Of a stretch of 64,000 bases of DNA, positions 1-9,777 are shown one piece after another (position 1 is the stretch's first letter; each line of letters starts with the position of its first letter). The position numbers were made by a program, and so were the translations under genes. The stretch covers positions 18,572,979-18,636,978 of the forward strand of contig CM049321.1 of NCBI GenBank assembly GCA_026874595.1, in the 5' to 3' direction. Source of the stretch: Sipunculus nudus (Eukaryota > Annelida > Sipuncula > Golfingiida > Sipunculidae). The notes beneath the pieces are model-generated. The model did not search any database. It was given only the letters and a program-made list of their open reading frames with translations, and was not told where the DNA came from.

Positions 1-1552
1 CACGGTACCAATCGTAGAATGCGCACATGCCGCACAGCAAGCACTCTGTCGGTGTGTCTTCCGGTGCCAGTTCCCAATCGACTGCCCATTCCACACCCTC
101 AGGCGGGGTGACAGCAGGAAAAAAGGACTTGCTTTTACCTCTTAACAGGTTGAGTCGGCTTCTCTGCGACGTTCGCAGAACAACGGACCGAACCTCTTCC
201 AGTGTTTCCGCCATCCGGCGGTACGCAATGCCGGCCTCTGAGGGTTCTGCCGCAACACAGGCCCCCGCTTCCTCAGCAGCAGAAGGCGTCAACGCATTAT
301 TTTCGTGTTGAAGTAATGCGTCAGGTTGGTGCCAAGAACGACCGCAGTGGGAACTGTAACCCCGCAGTACAAGCGTGGGGGACACGGTTCTCGTCGCTGC
401 TGTCTCTCTACCTGTGTTGTTTCGTTCCCTTCCTGTCGGGTAAGGCCGAAACCGAGAGAAATCAGGGGCACGTCCCGAACGCGCAGCGCGTTGTGCAACA
501 TGTCCGGTTGTTATGTTGTCTTTGCACTGAACCGTATCTGTATCACGTGTAAGGTCACACATGAAGTCCCACCTGCGTTGAAATGAACGAACATATTCTG
601 ACATGTCTGACCCACACACGCCAAAGCACGCGTCTGCCATCATGCAGGTAATGTCTTTGAACCTCGACGATGCATCGGCTTTAACACACAGAGCCTCTTC
701 GTACTCTTCCGGGTGCAAACCCGCTGTGTCCGTTTGTTGTCTGTTGCCACTCGCGTTCGTGTCGCCTTGGTGGATGTCGTCGGTCGTGGGTAGTCTAGGT
801 AACTCTAAACCGGACGTCACAACCCACGGCCCGATAACACGCGCACTGTCTGCGCTAGTGTCTACCCTGTCGTTCGCCGGAGTGTTATGGAAGCCTTGGC
901 TGGCAGAACGTTGCCACAGGGCCAACCCATTGTGTAACTGCAAAATCTGAGCTACAATGTGGCTGTTATTGTGCACGTGCCACGTCCTCCACATATCCCC
1001 CTTTTCAATGCGTAAGAGCGGCCTGTTGCCATCCACACGTCCAGCATTATCGTATCTTGTATTGAACGACGAGAACTGGCAGCGGTTGTGGATGAAGTGC
1101 ACATGAAATATTTCGGGTGTGATTGAATTCAACACTTCTTCGTCTAACGCGTTCGAAATATCATCAGGATCAGCGGCGGGCCGTGCTTCGAGCCGTGTCA
1201 GAGCTGCGTGTACGCGGCGCCAGTAAAGAATGACGAGGGACGTGGTCAGGCTAGAAAAGAAAGGTTTAAACTGCATGGCGTTAGCAAAACCTTCCACCCA
1301 CTCACAAAACTGTTCATCACGTGCAGCACGTGCATTAAACGCACAAACAGCGCACACCTGGCTTCCCCTTATGGCACCTACGTACTGTGAAGCGAGTAAG
1401 GGCCCATCAAAATCGCCGTATCGCTCACGATATCTTTTCCACCGGTGGCTGGTTAGTATCTCGGTTGGGGACGCATGCAATCCGTCTTTTAGTCCTTCTT
1501 GAAAACAGCTCTCGCGTTTTTGTGTCGTTCTGTTCGTTTCATGACACGCCAT
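1..1552 (-). CDS. Unrecognised protein, C-terminus beyond the left edge
   Basis: On the minus strand no stop codon occurs in this frame from the ATG at 1552 down to position 1, giving at least 517 codons, so the gene is 3'-partial. I read this frame directly from the sequence. The start is supported by a TATA-like element about 85 bases upstream (1635-1643). The product is soluble-looking, without signal peptide or clear membrane segment. It contains paired cysteines near residues 69-72 (CAVC) and near the window edge (CLLC followed by GMC), which could bind metal. Cysteine-pair proteins occur among herpesvirus packaging factors, but that resemblance is too weak to use as a name. The neighbouring primase is on the same strand upstream. 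The overlapping plus-strand open frames in this stretch are shorter and start at weak codons. Confidence 0.75.
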   Translation of the reverse strand, partial: MACHETNRTTQKRESCFQEGLKDGLHASPTEILTSHRWKRYRERYGDFDGPLLASQYVGAIRGSQVCAVCAFNARAARDEQFCEWVEGFANAMQFKPFFSSLTTSLVILYWRRVHAALTRLEARPAADPDDISNALDEEVLNSITPEIFHVHFIHNRCQFSSFNTRYDNAGRVDGNRPLLRIEKGDMWRTWHVHNNSHIVAQILQLHNGLALWQRSASQGFHNTPANDRVDTSADSARVIGPWVVTSGLELPRLPTTDDIHQGDTNASGNRQQTDTAGLHPEEYEEALCVKADASSRFKDITCMMADACFGVCGSDMSEYVRSFQRRWDFMCDLTRDTDTVQCKDNITTGHVAQRAARSGRAPDFSRFRPYPTGRERNNTGRETAATRTVSPTLVLRGYSSHCGRSWHQPDALLQHENNALTPSAAEEAGACVAAEPSEAGIAYRRMAETLEEVRSVVLRTSQRSRLNLLRGKSKSFFPAVTPPEGVEWAVDWELAPEDTPTECLLCGMCAFYDWYR

Positions 1553-1634
1553 GGATGTCACGCTTGTCCCCGAAACATGCAGCGCGAGTATCCTGGTATT
1601 TTGTATACAACGAAATACATAACAACAAACGTAC

Positions 1635-1643
1635 CATATATAG
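1635..1643 (-). promoter_or_regulatory. TATA box for the left-edge gene
   Basis: A CTATATATG element on the minus strand lies about 85 bases upstream of the ATG at 1552, in the short gap after the primase stop. The spacing suits a short 5' leader. Confidence 0.45.
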
Positions 1644-1793
1644 ACATCTGCCCACTCATCACAAGAACACTTCCGAAATAGATCGATTATGAAACTTTAA
1701 TAATAACTCATGTATGTAATACAAACCGTGCCCGCATATGCATCTGGATAACCCCTTTCTCCACCCCACCCCCCCGTAATCCGTTTATCACCG

Positions 1794-4700
1794 TTAATTT
1801 ACACTAAACCTTGTAATCGCACGCCATCCGCCACTGCACCGGTTATGGAAACAATAGTAGACAAGGCTAAACCTCAAGGGAGCATCTAATAATTGCTCAC
1901 CTTTGGTAGGGCGACGGCGACAGTACCGTTTTAGGTCCTCAGCGTCTTGCGAGTCCTGTGACACGTAATCGTCCCCTGACATGTCACCCTCTTCTGAGCA
2001 CGTGTCAACCGGTTCACCTTCGTCTAGATTGAAACCTTTCTGGCGCAAATACGTCTCAAGGCCATCCACGGACGCGGTCGGGTGTAGCGAGCAGCGGAGA
2101 CGCAATCTGCAATCAGAGCGTGTCGTATGGTCGTAGTACACACACGCTGGCCAGGACGTGTTGTTGTCATTACGCTTACTTGCGGCATGCACCGGGGGAG
2201 ATATCTGAAATTCGACACAGATACCGTGAGCTCTGACCTCAGCTTCCTGTCTGGTACCTGCCCAATGCCTGCTGCGTTTTGCATGTATGAAACCTAACCG
2301 CAGAAACTCATCCGCGATCTGAAACAAGGGCCTCGGACGTTTGTCGGTCGGTAAGGTTGAAGCGGCTGGCAATTGAGGACCTGTCAGAAGTGCTTCCAGC
2401 ATGCAGGGCTTCACGACAATGTTTAACGCTTTCAAAAGGGAGTCACCCGTACAAAGAGACAAGTCGGCGGGAGTTGCATGCAGGAGCCGAGGGTGGTTTG
2501 TTCCCCAGTGGCACAAAATTAATTGGGCACAGCGAGAAAACTTGTCCTGCTCGCGCGTGCTTTCAACCACCCGCATAGCCATTTGGTCCACTGCATGTAC
2601 AGGGGCATCCGGGCCGTTTGTTGGGCAGTTGCGTAAAAATGACGACACAGACAAACCCGAGCGTCCACGCTGCTTGATCACCAGACCTCTTTTCAGGTGT
2701 TCGTTCGAGTGCATAGCCGGAAACGGGTCCTTGTGCATCAGTCCAACAGTTGGGTCCAAGTGGTTGCGCAGGCACGTTTCGCGCATGACATCCGGGTCGG
2801 AACCGTGGCACAGGGTCGGTACCACTGTCAGGGGGTCGAACGGTTGACTACCGTCTGCTTTACCGGAATGTGGCATGCGGCACTGGCCCCTGAAGACGGC
2901 CATGTCTATAAACCGTTCAAAGTTAGCCTCTTTTCCCAACCTGTGGACCAACGGCCGCAAACTCTCATCGGCCCTCAAAAATCCAAAAAGCATGTCTTGA
3001 TACGAGAGGAAAGCTTCGGCTGATTCGAAACAAACGTTAGGCGGGAGCTGCACGACCACCCTGAGCGACCGTGTCCGCTGCAGTTCGGTGAGAGTGCGCA
3101 GCAGGTTATCTTCGTCTGCGCTCACGCGACGGTTGTCATCCAACGGTCTCATGTTTGCACGGCTTGGTACCTGCGAAGGGTTTTCATCGTACACGGCGCA
3201 ACACGGGGGCAGCGAGTTTGACATGTATACGAACAACCTGCTTCCAAGTATGTCTGGGTGTGTGGCCATGTACGATTCAAGTTCGGATTTTCCATGGGCG
3301 CCCTTCGTCAAAACGGAAGCGGCTGCAGATTCTGTGTCCGTTTTCTCTGGTCCCAGTGCCACACGCACAGACCCCACGAGACCCATGACGGATGTGTACA
3401 AAGCCCTCGCAATAGCGTACACTTCTGACAGGGTTGGAGCGTCATATTGAGTCCTGTATGTCATGTCTACGTCGAACATGACGGAAAACAAACTCAGTAC
3501 GGGGTCCACTTTCACGTGCAAAGATCCTCCTAACTCGTTCAGGCGCACGGTGTCGTAATCGGATCGCCCAACCACGCACAAGGCCTGTTTCATGTCCATG
3601 TGGTAAAGGTAAGACAGTACATCACACACATGCAGTCCAGGATAAGCCCGTGCGACAGACATCGCGTACTGGACACGGACTTCCGCGCCTGTGTCGCTTG
3701 GCATTCCACTGACGCGTCTCCTCTCCACTTCCGCGAGAGCTGCCTTCACCCGTGCGGTAATCCCAGCGTAATCCTTGGAAGCCCTCCATAACCGGCGGTC
3801 GGTGCAGACTGGGACGAAACCTCCCGACGTCTTGACGGGGCGCGACAACGCTGGGAGAAAACGGGCGTAGTTCCTGAACCGACCGCCGTCGCTCCCTTGC
3901 TGTAATGCATGTTGGGACACAAATGTAACACAATCCGCAAGTCTCGAAAAATGTGGAGACGGGACATCTGTCACATTTCTGTAAACAGCGTTCCAATTTG
4001 AAACAGCCAGCTGTTTTAGAGCGTGTTGGTTCTTGATGGACAAGGCTGTGGTGCGCGTTACACTGCTGTCGTGACCGCCGACAGAATCCAACCCCCAGTG
4101 CACGACGGCCGGGTCGTAACGTTTTAGCTTAGCCTGAGCTACGTCAAGGGGTGTGTCTGAGAACACAGCGCATAGCACATCCCGCATGTACCGTCCCAGC
4201 TTGCACCGCTCCAACAGTGGCATCACCTTATCAAGCTGCAAACGAATTTCATATTCCGCCTGCTGTTTGCACTGTCGGCAATTGTCCGAGACGGCCAGTG
4301 TCCAAATCGCGGGGCACATGGGGTGCACTGGCGGCCGTGTGTAGATGGGGCTTTGTCCGAATGCTTCCATGATCTTACGCACCACGGTGGCCACGTGGAT
4401 CCTCATCCACGAAATGTTTGCAATCACTGCCGAGATCGTTTGGTGCTGGCACATTTCTACATGCGTGTTGAATCCGTACCACCATCGCACAAACTCCACA
4501 AAATGGACGAGCCCCTCGTACCCGTAGGCGTTCGAAGAAGAGAGGCCGTGCAGGGATCCGTCTTCCAAGGACCGTTCAGTCAGACAGGGATGCATGTCGA
4601 AGGGGTTGTGGGCTTTCACGCCTTGCCCTTCCAGCCAGTCTGACCACATCGCCCACAACTTCACGTTGACAGACATGCTGCCCGCCCCGTCTGCTTTTTG

Positions 4701-5483
4701 TAGAGGTCGCATGGAGAACACGTGCAGTTGTAGAAGCGCAACGACAGACACGTGGGTGATATCCCTGTGTGTGATTAACGAGGCAAAGGATGAATCCGTG
4801 TCGATGGACGCCCTGTGCTGGACATCCCACACACGGTCAATGTACAACCGCTTACAGAGGGTTTCGTACACGTGTGTGTCAGTGGGGCATTGCGAGGCCG
4901 CACCGGAAAGGGCCGGCGGCAGGTAAAAGCGCGACACGTGCTTTAACACGAAGTGGACGGAACTTGCCTTGCACACCCACCGGCGGATCTCGTCAGACGG
5001 ATACAGTGAATTGCCAACGATAAAAGTTCTAGGTACATTACGTAGAACTAAAACGGGAAGCAGTGTTACGGTGCATGCAGCTGTACCGGTCTGCCCCCGT
5101 GGGATCTCATGTTTGTTTGTCAAAATGGCGAAGACGACGTTCACGGGACGGGCAGGAGACAAACTATTGCACGCACGTGATTCCCCACGCGTTCCCCCTT
5201 TTCCCATGTCTCCGTTTGATGACAGGTATGTATTTTCCGCAGCTAAGTGGTCAAAGAGTAAGAGTGCGCGCCACTGCGGCGGGCTCACGCATGACCTCGT
5301 CCACACGTGTTCCGGCCCTTGTCCTTCGCCTTCTGAAATGCCGTCGTACACGTCCGGGTACACCGTACTTATTAGAAGATCTGTCAGTTTGGCGTAATGG
5401 GCAGGTTTCACCCATACGGTGAGTTCACAGTCAGGATGCCAGCGTGGAAACAGTTGCTGGCAGGGATGCTTCAGCTGTGCCAT
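1794..5483 (-). CDS. DNA primase, UL52-like helicase-primase subunit
   Basis: 1229 residues from the ATG at 5483; the frame stays open upstream to a GTG at 5573 but has no earlier ATG. Two hallmarks are visible. Around residues 667-670 is FDVDM, a hydrophobic strand ending in D-x-D, as in the metal-binding motif of archaeo-eukaryotic and herpesvirus primases. Near the C-terminus there is C-x4-H (CVYYDH, about residue 1114) and then C-x4-C (CFHNRC, about residue 1212), matching the zinc-finger spacing that defines the UL52 family, although the two halves are farther apart than in vertebrate herpesviruses. The product would make RNA primers at the fork with a helicase not in this window. The large N-terminal half is unrecognised. 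It is divergent from the gene at 5508, with only 24 bases between the ATGs. Confidence 0.8.
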   Translation of the reverse strand: MAQLKHPCQQLFPRWHPDCELTVWVKPAHYAKLTDLLISTVYPDVYDGISEGEGQGPEHVWTRSCVSPPQWRALLLFDHLAAENTYLSSNGDMGKGGTRGESRACNSLSPARPVNVVFAILTNKHEIPRGQTGTAACTVTLLPVLVLRNVPRTFIVGNSLYPSDEIRRWVCKASSVHFVLKHVSRFYLPPALSGAASQCPTDTHVYETLCKRLYIDRVWDVQHRASIDTDSSFASLITHRDITHVSVVALLQLHVFSMRPLQKADGAGSMSVNVKLWAMWSDWLEGQGVKAHNPFDMHPCLTERSLEDGSLHGLSSSNAYGYEGLVHFVEFVRWWYGFNTHVEMCQHQTISAVIANISWMRIHVATVVRKIMEAFGQSPIYTRPPVHPMCPAIWTLAVSDNCRQCKQQAEYEIRLQLDKVMPLLERCKLGRYMRDVLCAVFSDTPLDVAQAKLKRYDPAVVHWGLDSVGGHDSSVTRTTALSIKNQHALKQLAVSNWNAVYRNVTDVPSPHFSRLADCVTFVSQHALQQGSDGGRFRNYARFLPALSRPVKTSGGFVPVCTDRRLWRASKDYAGITARVKAALAEVERRRVSGMPSDTGAEVRVQYAMSVARAYPGLHVCDVLSYLYHMDMKQALCVVGRSDYDTVRLNELGGSLHVKVDPVLSLFSVMFDVDMTYRTQYDAPTLSEVYAIARALYTSVMGLVGSVRVALGPEKTDTESAAASVLTKGAHGKSELESYMATHPDILGSRLFVYMSNSLPPCCAVYDENPSQVPSRANMRPLDDNRRVSADEDNLLRTLTELQRTRSLRVVVQLPPNVCFESAEAFLSYQDMLFGFLRADESLRPLVHRLGKEANFERFIDMAVFRGQCRMPHSGKADGSQPFDPLTVVPTLCHGSDPDVMRETCLRNHLDPTVGLMHKDPFPAMHSNEHLKRGLVIKQRGRSGLSVSSFLRNCPTNGPDAPVHAVDQMAMRVVESTREQDKFSRCAQLILCHWGTNHPRLLHATPADLSLCTGDSLLKALNIVVKPCMLEALLTGPQLPAASTLPTDKRPRPLFQIADEFLRLGFIHAKRSRHWAGTRQEAEVRAHGICVEFQISPPVHAASKRNDNNTSWPACVYYDHTTRSDCRLRLRCSLHPTASVDGLETYLRQKGFNLDEGEPVDTCSEEGDMSGDDYVSQDSQDAEDLKRYCRRRPTKGEQLLDAPLRFSLVYYCFHNRCSGGWRAITRFSVN

Positions 5484-5507
5484 TTTCCACTGCGCTTCGT
5501 TGTTGCG

Positions 5508-6611
5508 ATGGGAGAAAGTGTCCAGGGTAGGTTTGATAGTTTCACATTCGACCTTATGGTCCGGAACAGGCACCCGGGAGGGGATGCGGACCCATGGCTC
5601 GAAAGTCTTTACTCGTTGGGTGTTGACGGCTTTCTGGAACTTGCAGACAGTGTGAACAGGGAGCGTGAAAAGGACGCCGCAGCCGACCGCGTGTCAGACG
5701 GTGATTCGGACCTCTCAGCCAGAGACAAGGAGCGCCACGGGGCTCAAGTTGATATGTTCAAGCAGCTCTTACACCTGGACGATGTATCACGGGAGGTCGA
5801 CGAGTGCAACCCTCTCAGCAAGAATTTCGTCGACGCCGCGGTTTACGGACTGACAGAGTGCGAAAACAACAAACGGAATATAGACGATATGATCAGGGCA
5901 TTGGAAAGGCGTGTCACAACCTTGCGGGACCTTGTCCAACGTGAAAGCTGGGAAATACTTGAGGCAAACCGCCGGCACTTTGTACGCGAAGGAGTATCTG
6001 CTGCAACCACGGACTGTCCTCCTGGGGCAGCTGCAGAAACGTGGCCCGGGACGAAGGACCACCAAGACGACGAGGCCAACTGGAGCGCGGCTAAGCGAGA
6101 ACTGAGATCAGCCGAGGTGCTTCTGGCTGATGTGAAAAGGCACTCTAAAAAAGCGTCCGACCGTCAGTCCAACATGTTGAAGACTGTTGTCAGTTCCTAC
6201 CTGTTGTTCATTAACAAAGCAAAGATGGCTAAACGTGACGAAGCAACGAAAGTCTGTGTGGACCTGGCAAAAGCTTTATACAGCTCTGAAGGTGACGCAA
6301 GCGGGGACGTTGTTCCGGATGCTGAACGTGCAGTCAGTGCAGCCCGCGATATAATGAGCCATCAGTTTTTGGCAGAGGCACAGGAAGAGGCTGTGAACAC
6401 GATGCTAGATGCTAATCTAAAAGGTGCGGTCCCGCTGCCGAGCAGTCGTATGAACCTGTGCGCGCCAGATGTAAAAACAAACCGCATGTGTTCGCAAGAA
6501 TCTCCCGGAGCATCTGATGTATGCGACCCCAGTGGCCAGATTACACAGCCGCAAAGAGCAGTGAAAAAACATCACGCATGCGCATCATTGCCTGCTGTTC
6601 AGCGCTCCTGA
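5508..6611 (+). CDS. Unrecognised coiled-coil protein
   Basis: 367 residues from ATG 5508 (MGESVQGRF). An in-frame ATG at 5397 would add 37 residues, but those would lie antisense to the primase coding region, so the later start is preferred. The product is hydrophilic and helical. Residues about 85-260 are rich in charged heptad-like sequence (EREKDAAADR, ALERRVTTLRDLV, AKRELRSAEVLL), suggesting coiled coils, and the last 60 residues look disordered. It has no signal peptide, membrane segment or known motif. A structural, tegument or scaffold role is possible, but nothing in the sequence proves it. The gene is divergent from the primase and upstream of the kinase/nuclease on the same strand. 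Confidence 0.7.
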   Translation: MGESVQGRFDSFTFDLMVRNRHPGGDADPWLESLYSLGVDGFLELADSVNREREKDAAADRVSDGDSDLSARDKERHGAQVDMFKQLLHLDDVSREVDECNPLSKNFVDAAVYGLTECENNKRNIDDMIRALERRVTTLRDLVQRESWEILEANRRHFVREGVSAATTDCPPGAAAETWPGTKDHQDDEANWSAAKRELRSAEVLLADVKRHSKKASDRQSNMLKTVVSSYLLFINKAKMAKRDEATKVCVDLAKALYSSEGDASGDVVPDAERAVSAARDIMSHQFLAEAQEEAVNTMLDANLKGAVPLPSSRMNLCAPDVKTNRMCSQESPGASDVCDPSGQITQPQRAVKKHHACASLPAVQRS

Positions 6612-6641
6612 ATGCATCATGTGTCCCGCGGTACGTCATGA

Positions 6642-6674
6642 TATATATAAAAAACCACATTCCATATATAAATA
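6642..6674 (+). promoter_or_regulatory. Paired TATA boxes upstream of kinase/nuclease gene
   Basis: TATATATAAAA at 6642-6652 and TATATAAATA at 6665-6674 lie 115-145 bases before the ATG at 6789, in the gap after the preceding stop. They are good TATA matches on the coding strand. Confidence 0.5.
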
Positions 6675-6788
6675 TATACCGATAACATACGGGTCATGTA
6701 CCATTCAGGAACACATTCTCAAGGGAGCACGAAGAGAGGGCCGGTGTTCCTTGCATACGACAAATCCGAACCCGTGATCTCATAGATC

Positions 6789-9413
6789 ATGGACCTCTTG
6801 TGCAGAGAAACCATGTCGGATCTCGGTGACACGCCAATTAACCCTCATCGAAAAGTAGAGCTATTGAAACCTGAAGAACTAAAACGACGGGGCTTAGAGC
6901 GTATAGGCAGTGGTACATACGGGCACGTGTACTTACATACGGACACGGACCACGTGTTTAAAATATGCCAAACGAAACACGCAAAACACGAGTTAAACAT
7001 TATGGAACATTTGAAGGCGAAAGGTGTCAATGAAGACCTCGTTTTGTTGCAAGAAAACGCGCGTAAACACAAACTGTTCGCGGACGTGGTGGAGGCTTTG
7101 ACAGGGAAGGCCTATCGCATTGGATCAGAAGTGTCGCCGATAACCGAGCTGTTGGTGTCCCAACGCATGGATATGACGTTGCACACGTTCATGCATTCGT
7201 GCCTGTACGACGACGACCTGGCTTGGACGGTCGCGTCTAAAGCGTCCGAAGGTGTTCTGCACCTGCACGATCTGGGGGTTTTCCATTTTGATCTGTCTGC
7301 CAAGAACGTTATGTTGAAAAAAAAATGGTGCATGCCACCCGATGTCAAAATAATCGATTTCGGTAACGCCGCATGTCCACAAGAGGACCTGATGCCCAAC
7401 CACGTCTGCCCGTTCAGCAAACGTCTGTGGGACCCGACCATCTATTGGACATCCCGAGCTCCAGAGCTTTTTTCACGGCTGCGCCCCCACCTCACACCCG
7501 ATGTGGGCAAGAATGCAGACCTGTGGGCCTTAGGTGTCATAATAGTGGGTTTGCTGCACCATTCGTTAAACAACGAGACGGAACATGTGGGGTTTGCTGT
7601 CTACCGCCCTCGGGCGTGCTGGCTGTCAGTTTCAAGTTCCGAGGAAAGACATCGAAACGCCGATTACCTGTTTTGGCCGCAATGGCAGGACACAAGACGC
7701 GTCTACAGAACCGCAGCAACATGCCGTGAATTCTACCGGGTGAAGGCCACACAAGCTGATGCCGCGCTCAGTGTGCAGCAGGCATCTGTCATTGTCAGCG
7801 GGTGTCTCCAGCCGTGCTCCAGGTGCCGCGTGGACAAGACGACCTACAGAGACATCCGTCGATGTATCGATGGCGGCAGTCCCAGTGATGCTCACGTCAC
7901 AGCTCCGGGATGCAGGTGTCAAACACAGGATGTGTGGACAGAAAAGTGTCGGCACAGCGTGCGAGAACCATGCGACCCCCGGTTCCACTCAAATCCTCAC
8001 GCTGAAGAATGGCGACGCCTCTGCAATACGCTCTCGATGGCTACCACCGCTGACCTCAAGCAGACGCTGTCCGCCACAGACGCTGCCACACTTGAGACAG
8101 ATGTTCCCACAGAAGAAGCACAAGCTCTTTTGAAGGGCGCTCTGGGCAGCCTTGCCATGCTCACAACAGGCCAGACATCGAACTGGTACTGGTGGTACTG
8201 GAGGTTGGGGCGCGTCACAGCATCGCACATGCAAAGGTTCATATGTAAGTCACAATCTGTCATGCTCAATAGTTTTTACAAACTATGGAAAACACCCGAA
8301 AGCGTCTGTGAAGCTGCACGGTCCTCAGCCGCAGCAGCGACGAACCCTATGGCACACGGTTTGCTTTTCGAACCGATCGTGATCGACGTACTGCGTGACG
8401 TGATCGGCTTCGGGCAGCTTAAGAGCACGGGCCTGGTCTTGCACCCTGACCAGGAGAAGTACCCCATGCTCGGCGTTTCACCTGATGCTGTGTTTGAAGA
8501 CATGACAGGGTTCATCGAGGTGAAGTGCCATTTCAGTGCAACAAAAGATTGGTCAAACATGAGCGGTCTAACACACGTGAAGGGATACAACCTGAAGGCG
8601 TTTGACAAGTCCTTCAGCCACGTCGGTCTGGACCGGCTGCCGGCCTTTTCACGCTTGTGTAAAGAAGAACGAGGCCGTAAGAAACCGTTCGCCGAAAGGA
8701 ACGTGTACGTTGAGATCGACGCAGACCTCTGCCGTGCGACGGACGAGTCGATAGATGGCTTGCAAGCGCTCATTAAGGAAACGCCGCAACTATCGGTACG
8801 CCAACACCCCTTTGCGTATCATTACTTGTTTTTGAACATACACAGAGGCTCAACGTCCACGTACGTGTTAGACTACACGGTCGAAAACGTGGGGACGGAC
8901 TGCGGGGACACAGAACGTCACCTGGTGTGCAGTCTTCATCACACGATCACAGCCCCGTCAGTGGAAGGGCCGTTCTTACTGCCGGACAAACGAAAGTCTC
9001 AAACAGAGGTTTCCCCCGTCACATCACTGAAGGACACGGAAGCATCACTCAAAGCGCCAAACGGCACTAGGAACAGGGTGATACTCAACCCGCTGCACCC
9101 ATACGCAGCCCAAGTGATCGGAACATGCGGAGTGATCGCCGCATCAACGGGTAGGCACGTTATAGACACAGAATCAATCGTCTGCTCGGCTTTCAACGAA
9201 AATATCCCAGAAGACCTGCTTGATGACAACGACTGGCACAACATGTGGGTACTGGCAGAACATACGCACAAAAAACTGTTCCCTCTGACTGGATTGAGAT
9301 CACTGCCGAGGTTTCTTGTGTGTACAAACGTGATAGCTACAGACCGGATGGTAGAAAAAATGTTTGATTGTATAAAAGAAAACTACGAGATATGCCACCG
9401 GTTAACCAGATGA
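6789..9413 (+). CDS. Fused protein kinase and YqaJ-type (alkaline) nuclease
   Basis: 874 residues in one uninterrupted frame. The N-terminal third is a Ser/Thr-type protein kinase: glycine loop GSGTYGHVY (about 39-47), a lysine in VFKICQTK (about 57), catalytic loop HFDLSAKNV (about 166-174), metal-binding DFG in IIDFGNA (about 187-193) and a WALGVII helix (about 246). A Cys/His-rich linker (about 335-400) follows. The C-terminal half is a YqaJ/lambda-exonuclease-like PD-(D/E)XK nuclease: WYWWYWRLGRVTASHM (about 465-480), HGLLFEP (about 522), GVSPDAVFED (about 562) and FIEVKC (about 574). Every residue expected for both active sites appears present. Herpesviruses use alkaline nuclease in recombination and genome maturation and encode kinases separately; here both are on one polypeptide. 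An internal ATG at 6813 is an alternative start. Confidence 0.85.
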   Translation: MDLLCRETMSDLGDTPINPHRKVELLKPEELKRRGLERIGSGTYGHVYLHTDTDHVFKICQTKHAKHELNIMEHLKAKGVNEDLVLLQENARKHKLFADVVEALTGKAYRIGSEVSPITELLVSQRMDMTLHTFMHSCLYDDDLAWTVASKASEGVLHLHDLGVFHFDLSAKNVMLKKKWCMPPDVKIIDFGNAACPQEDLMPNHVCPFSKRLWDPTIYWTSRAPELFSRLRPHLTPDVGKNADLWALGVIIVGLLHHSLNNETEHVGFAVYRPRACWLSVSSSEERHRNADYLFWPQWQDTRRVYRTAATCREFYRVKATQADAALSVQQASVIVSGCLQPCSRCRVDKTTYRDIRRCIDGGSPSDAHVTAPGCRCQTQDVWTEKCRHSVREPCDPRFHSNPHAEEWRRLCNTLSMATTADLKQTLSATDAATLETDVPTEEAQALLKGALGSLAMLTTGQTSNWYWWYWRLGRVTASHMQRFICKSQSVMLNSFYKLWKTPESVCEAARSSAAAATNPMAHGLLFEPIVIDVLRDVIGFGQLKSTGLVLHPDQEKYPMLGVSPDAVFEDMTGFIEVKCHFSATKDWSNMSGLTHVKGYNLKAFDKSFSHVGLDRLPAFSRLCKEERGRKKPFAERNVYVEIDADLCRATDESIDGLQALIKETPQLSVRQHPFAYHYLFLNIHRGSTSTYVLDYTVENVGTDCGDTERHLVCSLHHTITAPSVEGPFLLPDKRKSQTEVSPVTSLKDTEASLKAPNGTRNRVILNPLHPYAAQVIGTCGVIAASTGRHVIDTESIVCSAFNENIPEDLLDDNDWHNMWVLAEHTHKKLFPLTGLRSLPRFLVCTNVIATDRMVEKMFDCIKENYEICHRLTR

Positions 9414-9777
9414 CATTCGCGCGGTCCGCCGTTACACTGCAACCCCCCCCCCCCCCCACCCCTCCCCAATTTCACATATATGTTTTTGTAAAGTGTTATC
9501 ACAGAATTAAAGACGGTTTTCATATCGTTGCGTTGGTGTCTTTAGTCTATTATTATGTTGTGGTATACACGCACACGCTTTATCTTTTACACATTTAAAG
9601 TACATACAGAATCACAGAGGAACATCAATCTTTAATATGAAAACACTATACAATGCAGAGCTGTGACGGAGCAAAAAAAAGCATATATGGTACACATTTC
9701 GGCGCAGATGATATATAAGTCTGATATATCACACGTGCCAACATTGCAGTTATTTTATACACAATCATTATACTGTA
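9414..9777. other. Intergenic stretch between convergent genes
   Basis: No convincing gene. It holds a C-rich run (about 9439-9466), an ATTAAA poly(A) signal for the kinase/nuclease gene at 9506-9511, and TTTAAT (ATTAAA on minus, 9632-9637) that could serve the minus-strand genes to the right. The rest is AT-rich. Confidence 0.6.
9506..9511 (+). terminator. Poly(A) signal ATTAAA of the kinase/nuclease gene
   Basis: ATTAAA about 90 bases after the stop at 9413. Confidence 0.5.

Noticed and set aside
27-1692. Several plus-strand open frames of 60-116 codons
   Set aside because: They all lie opposite a >500-codon open minus-strand frame with a TATA box and ATG.
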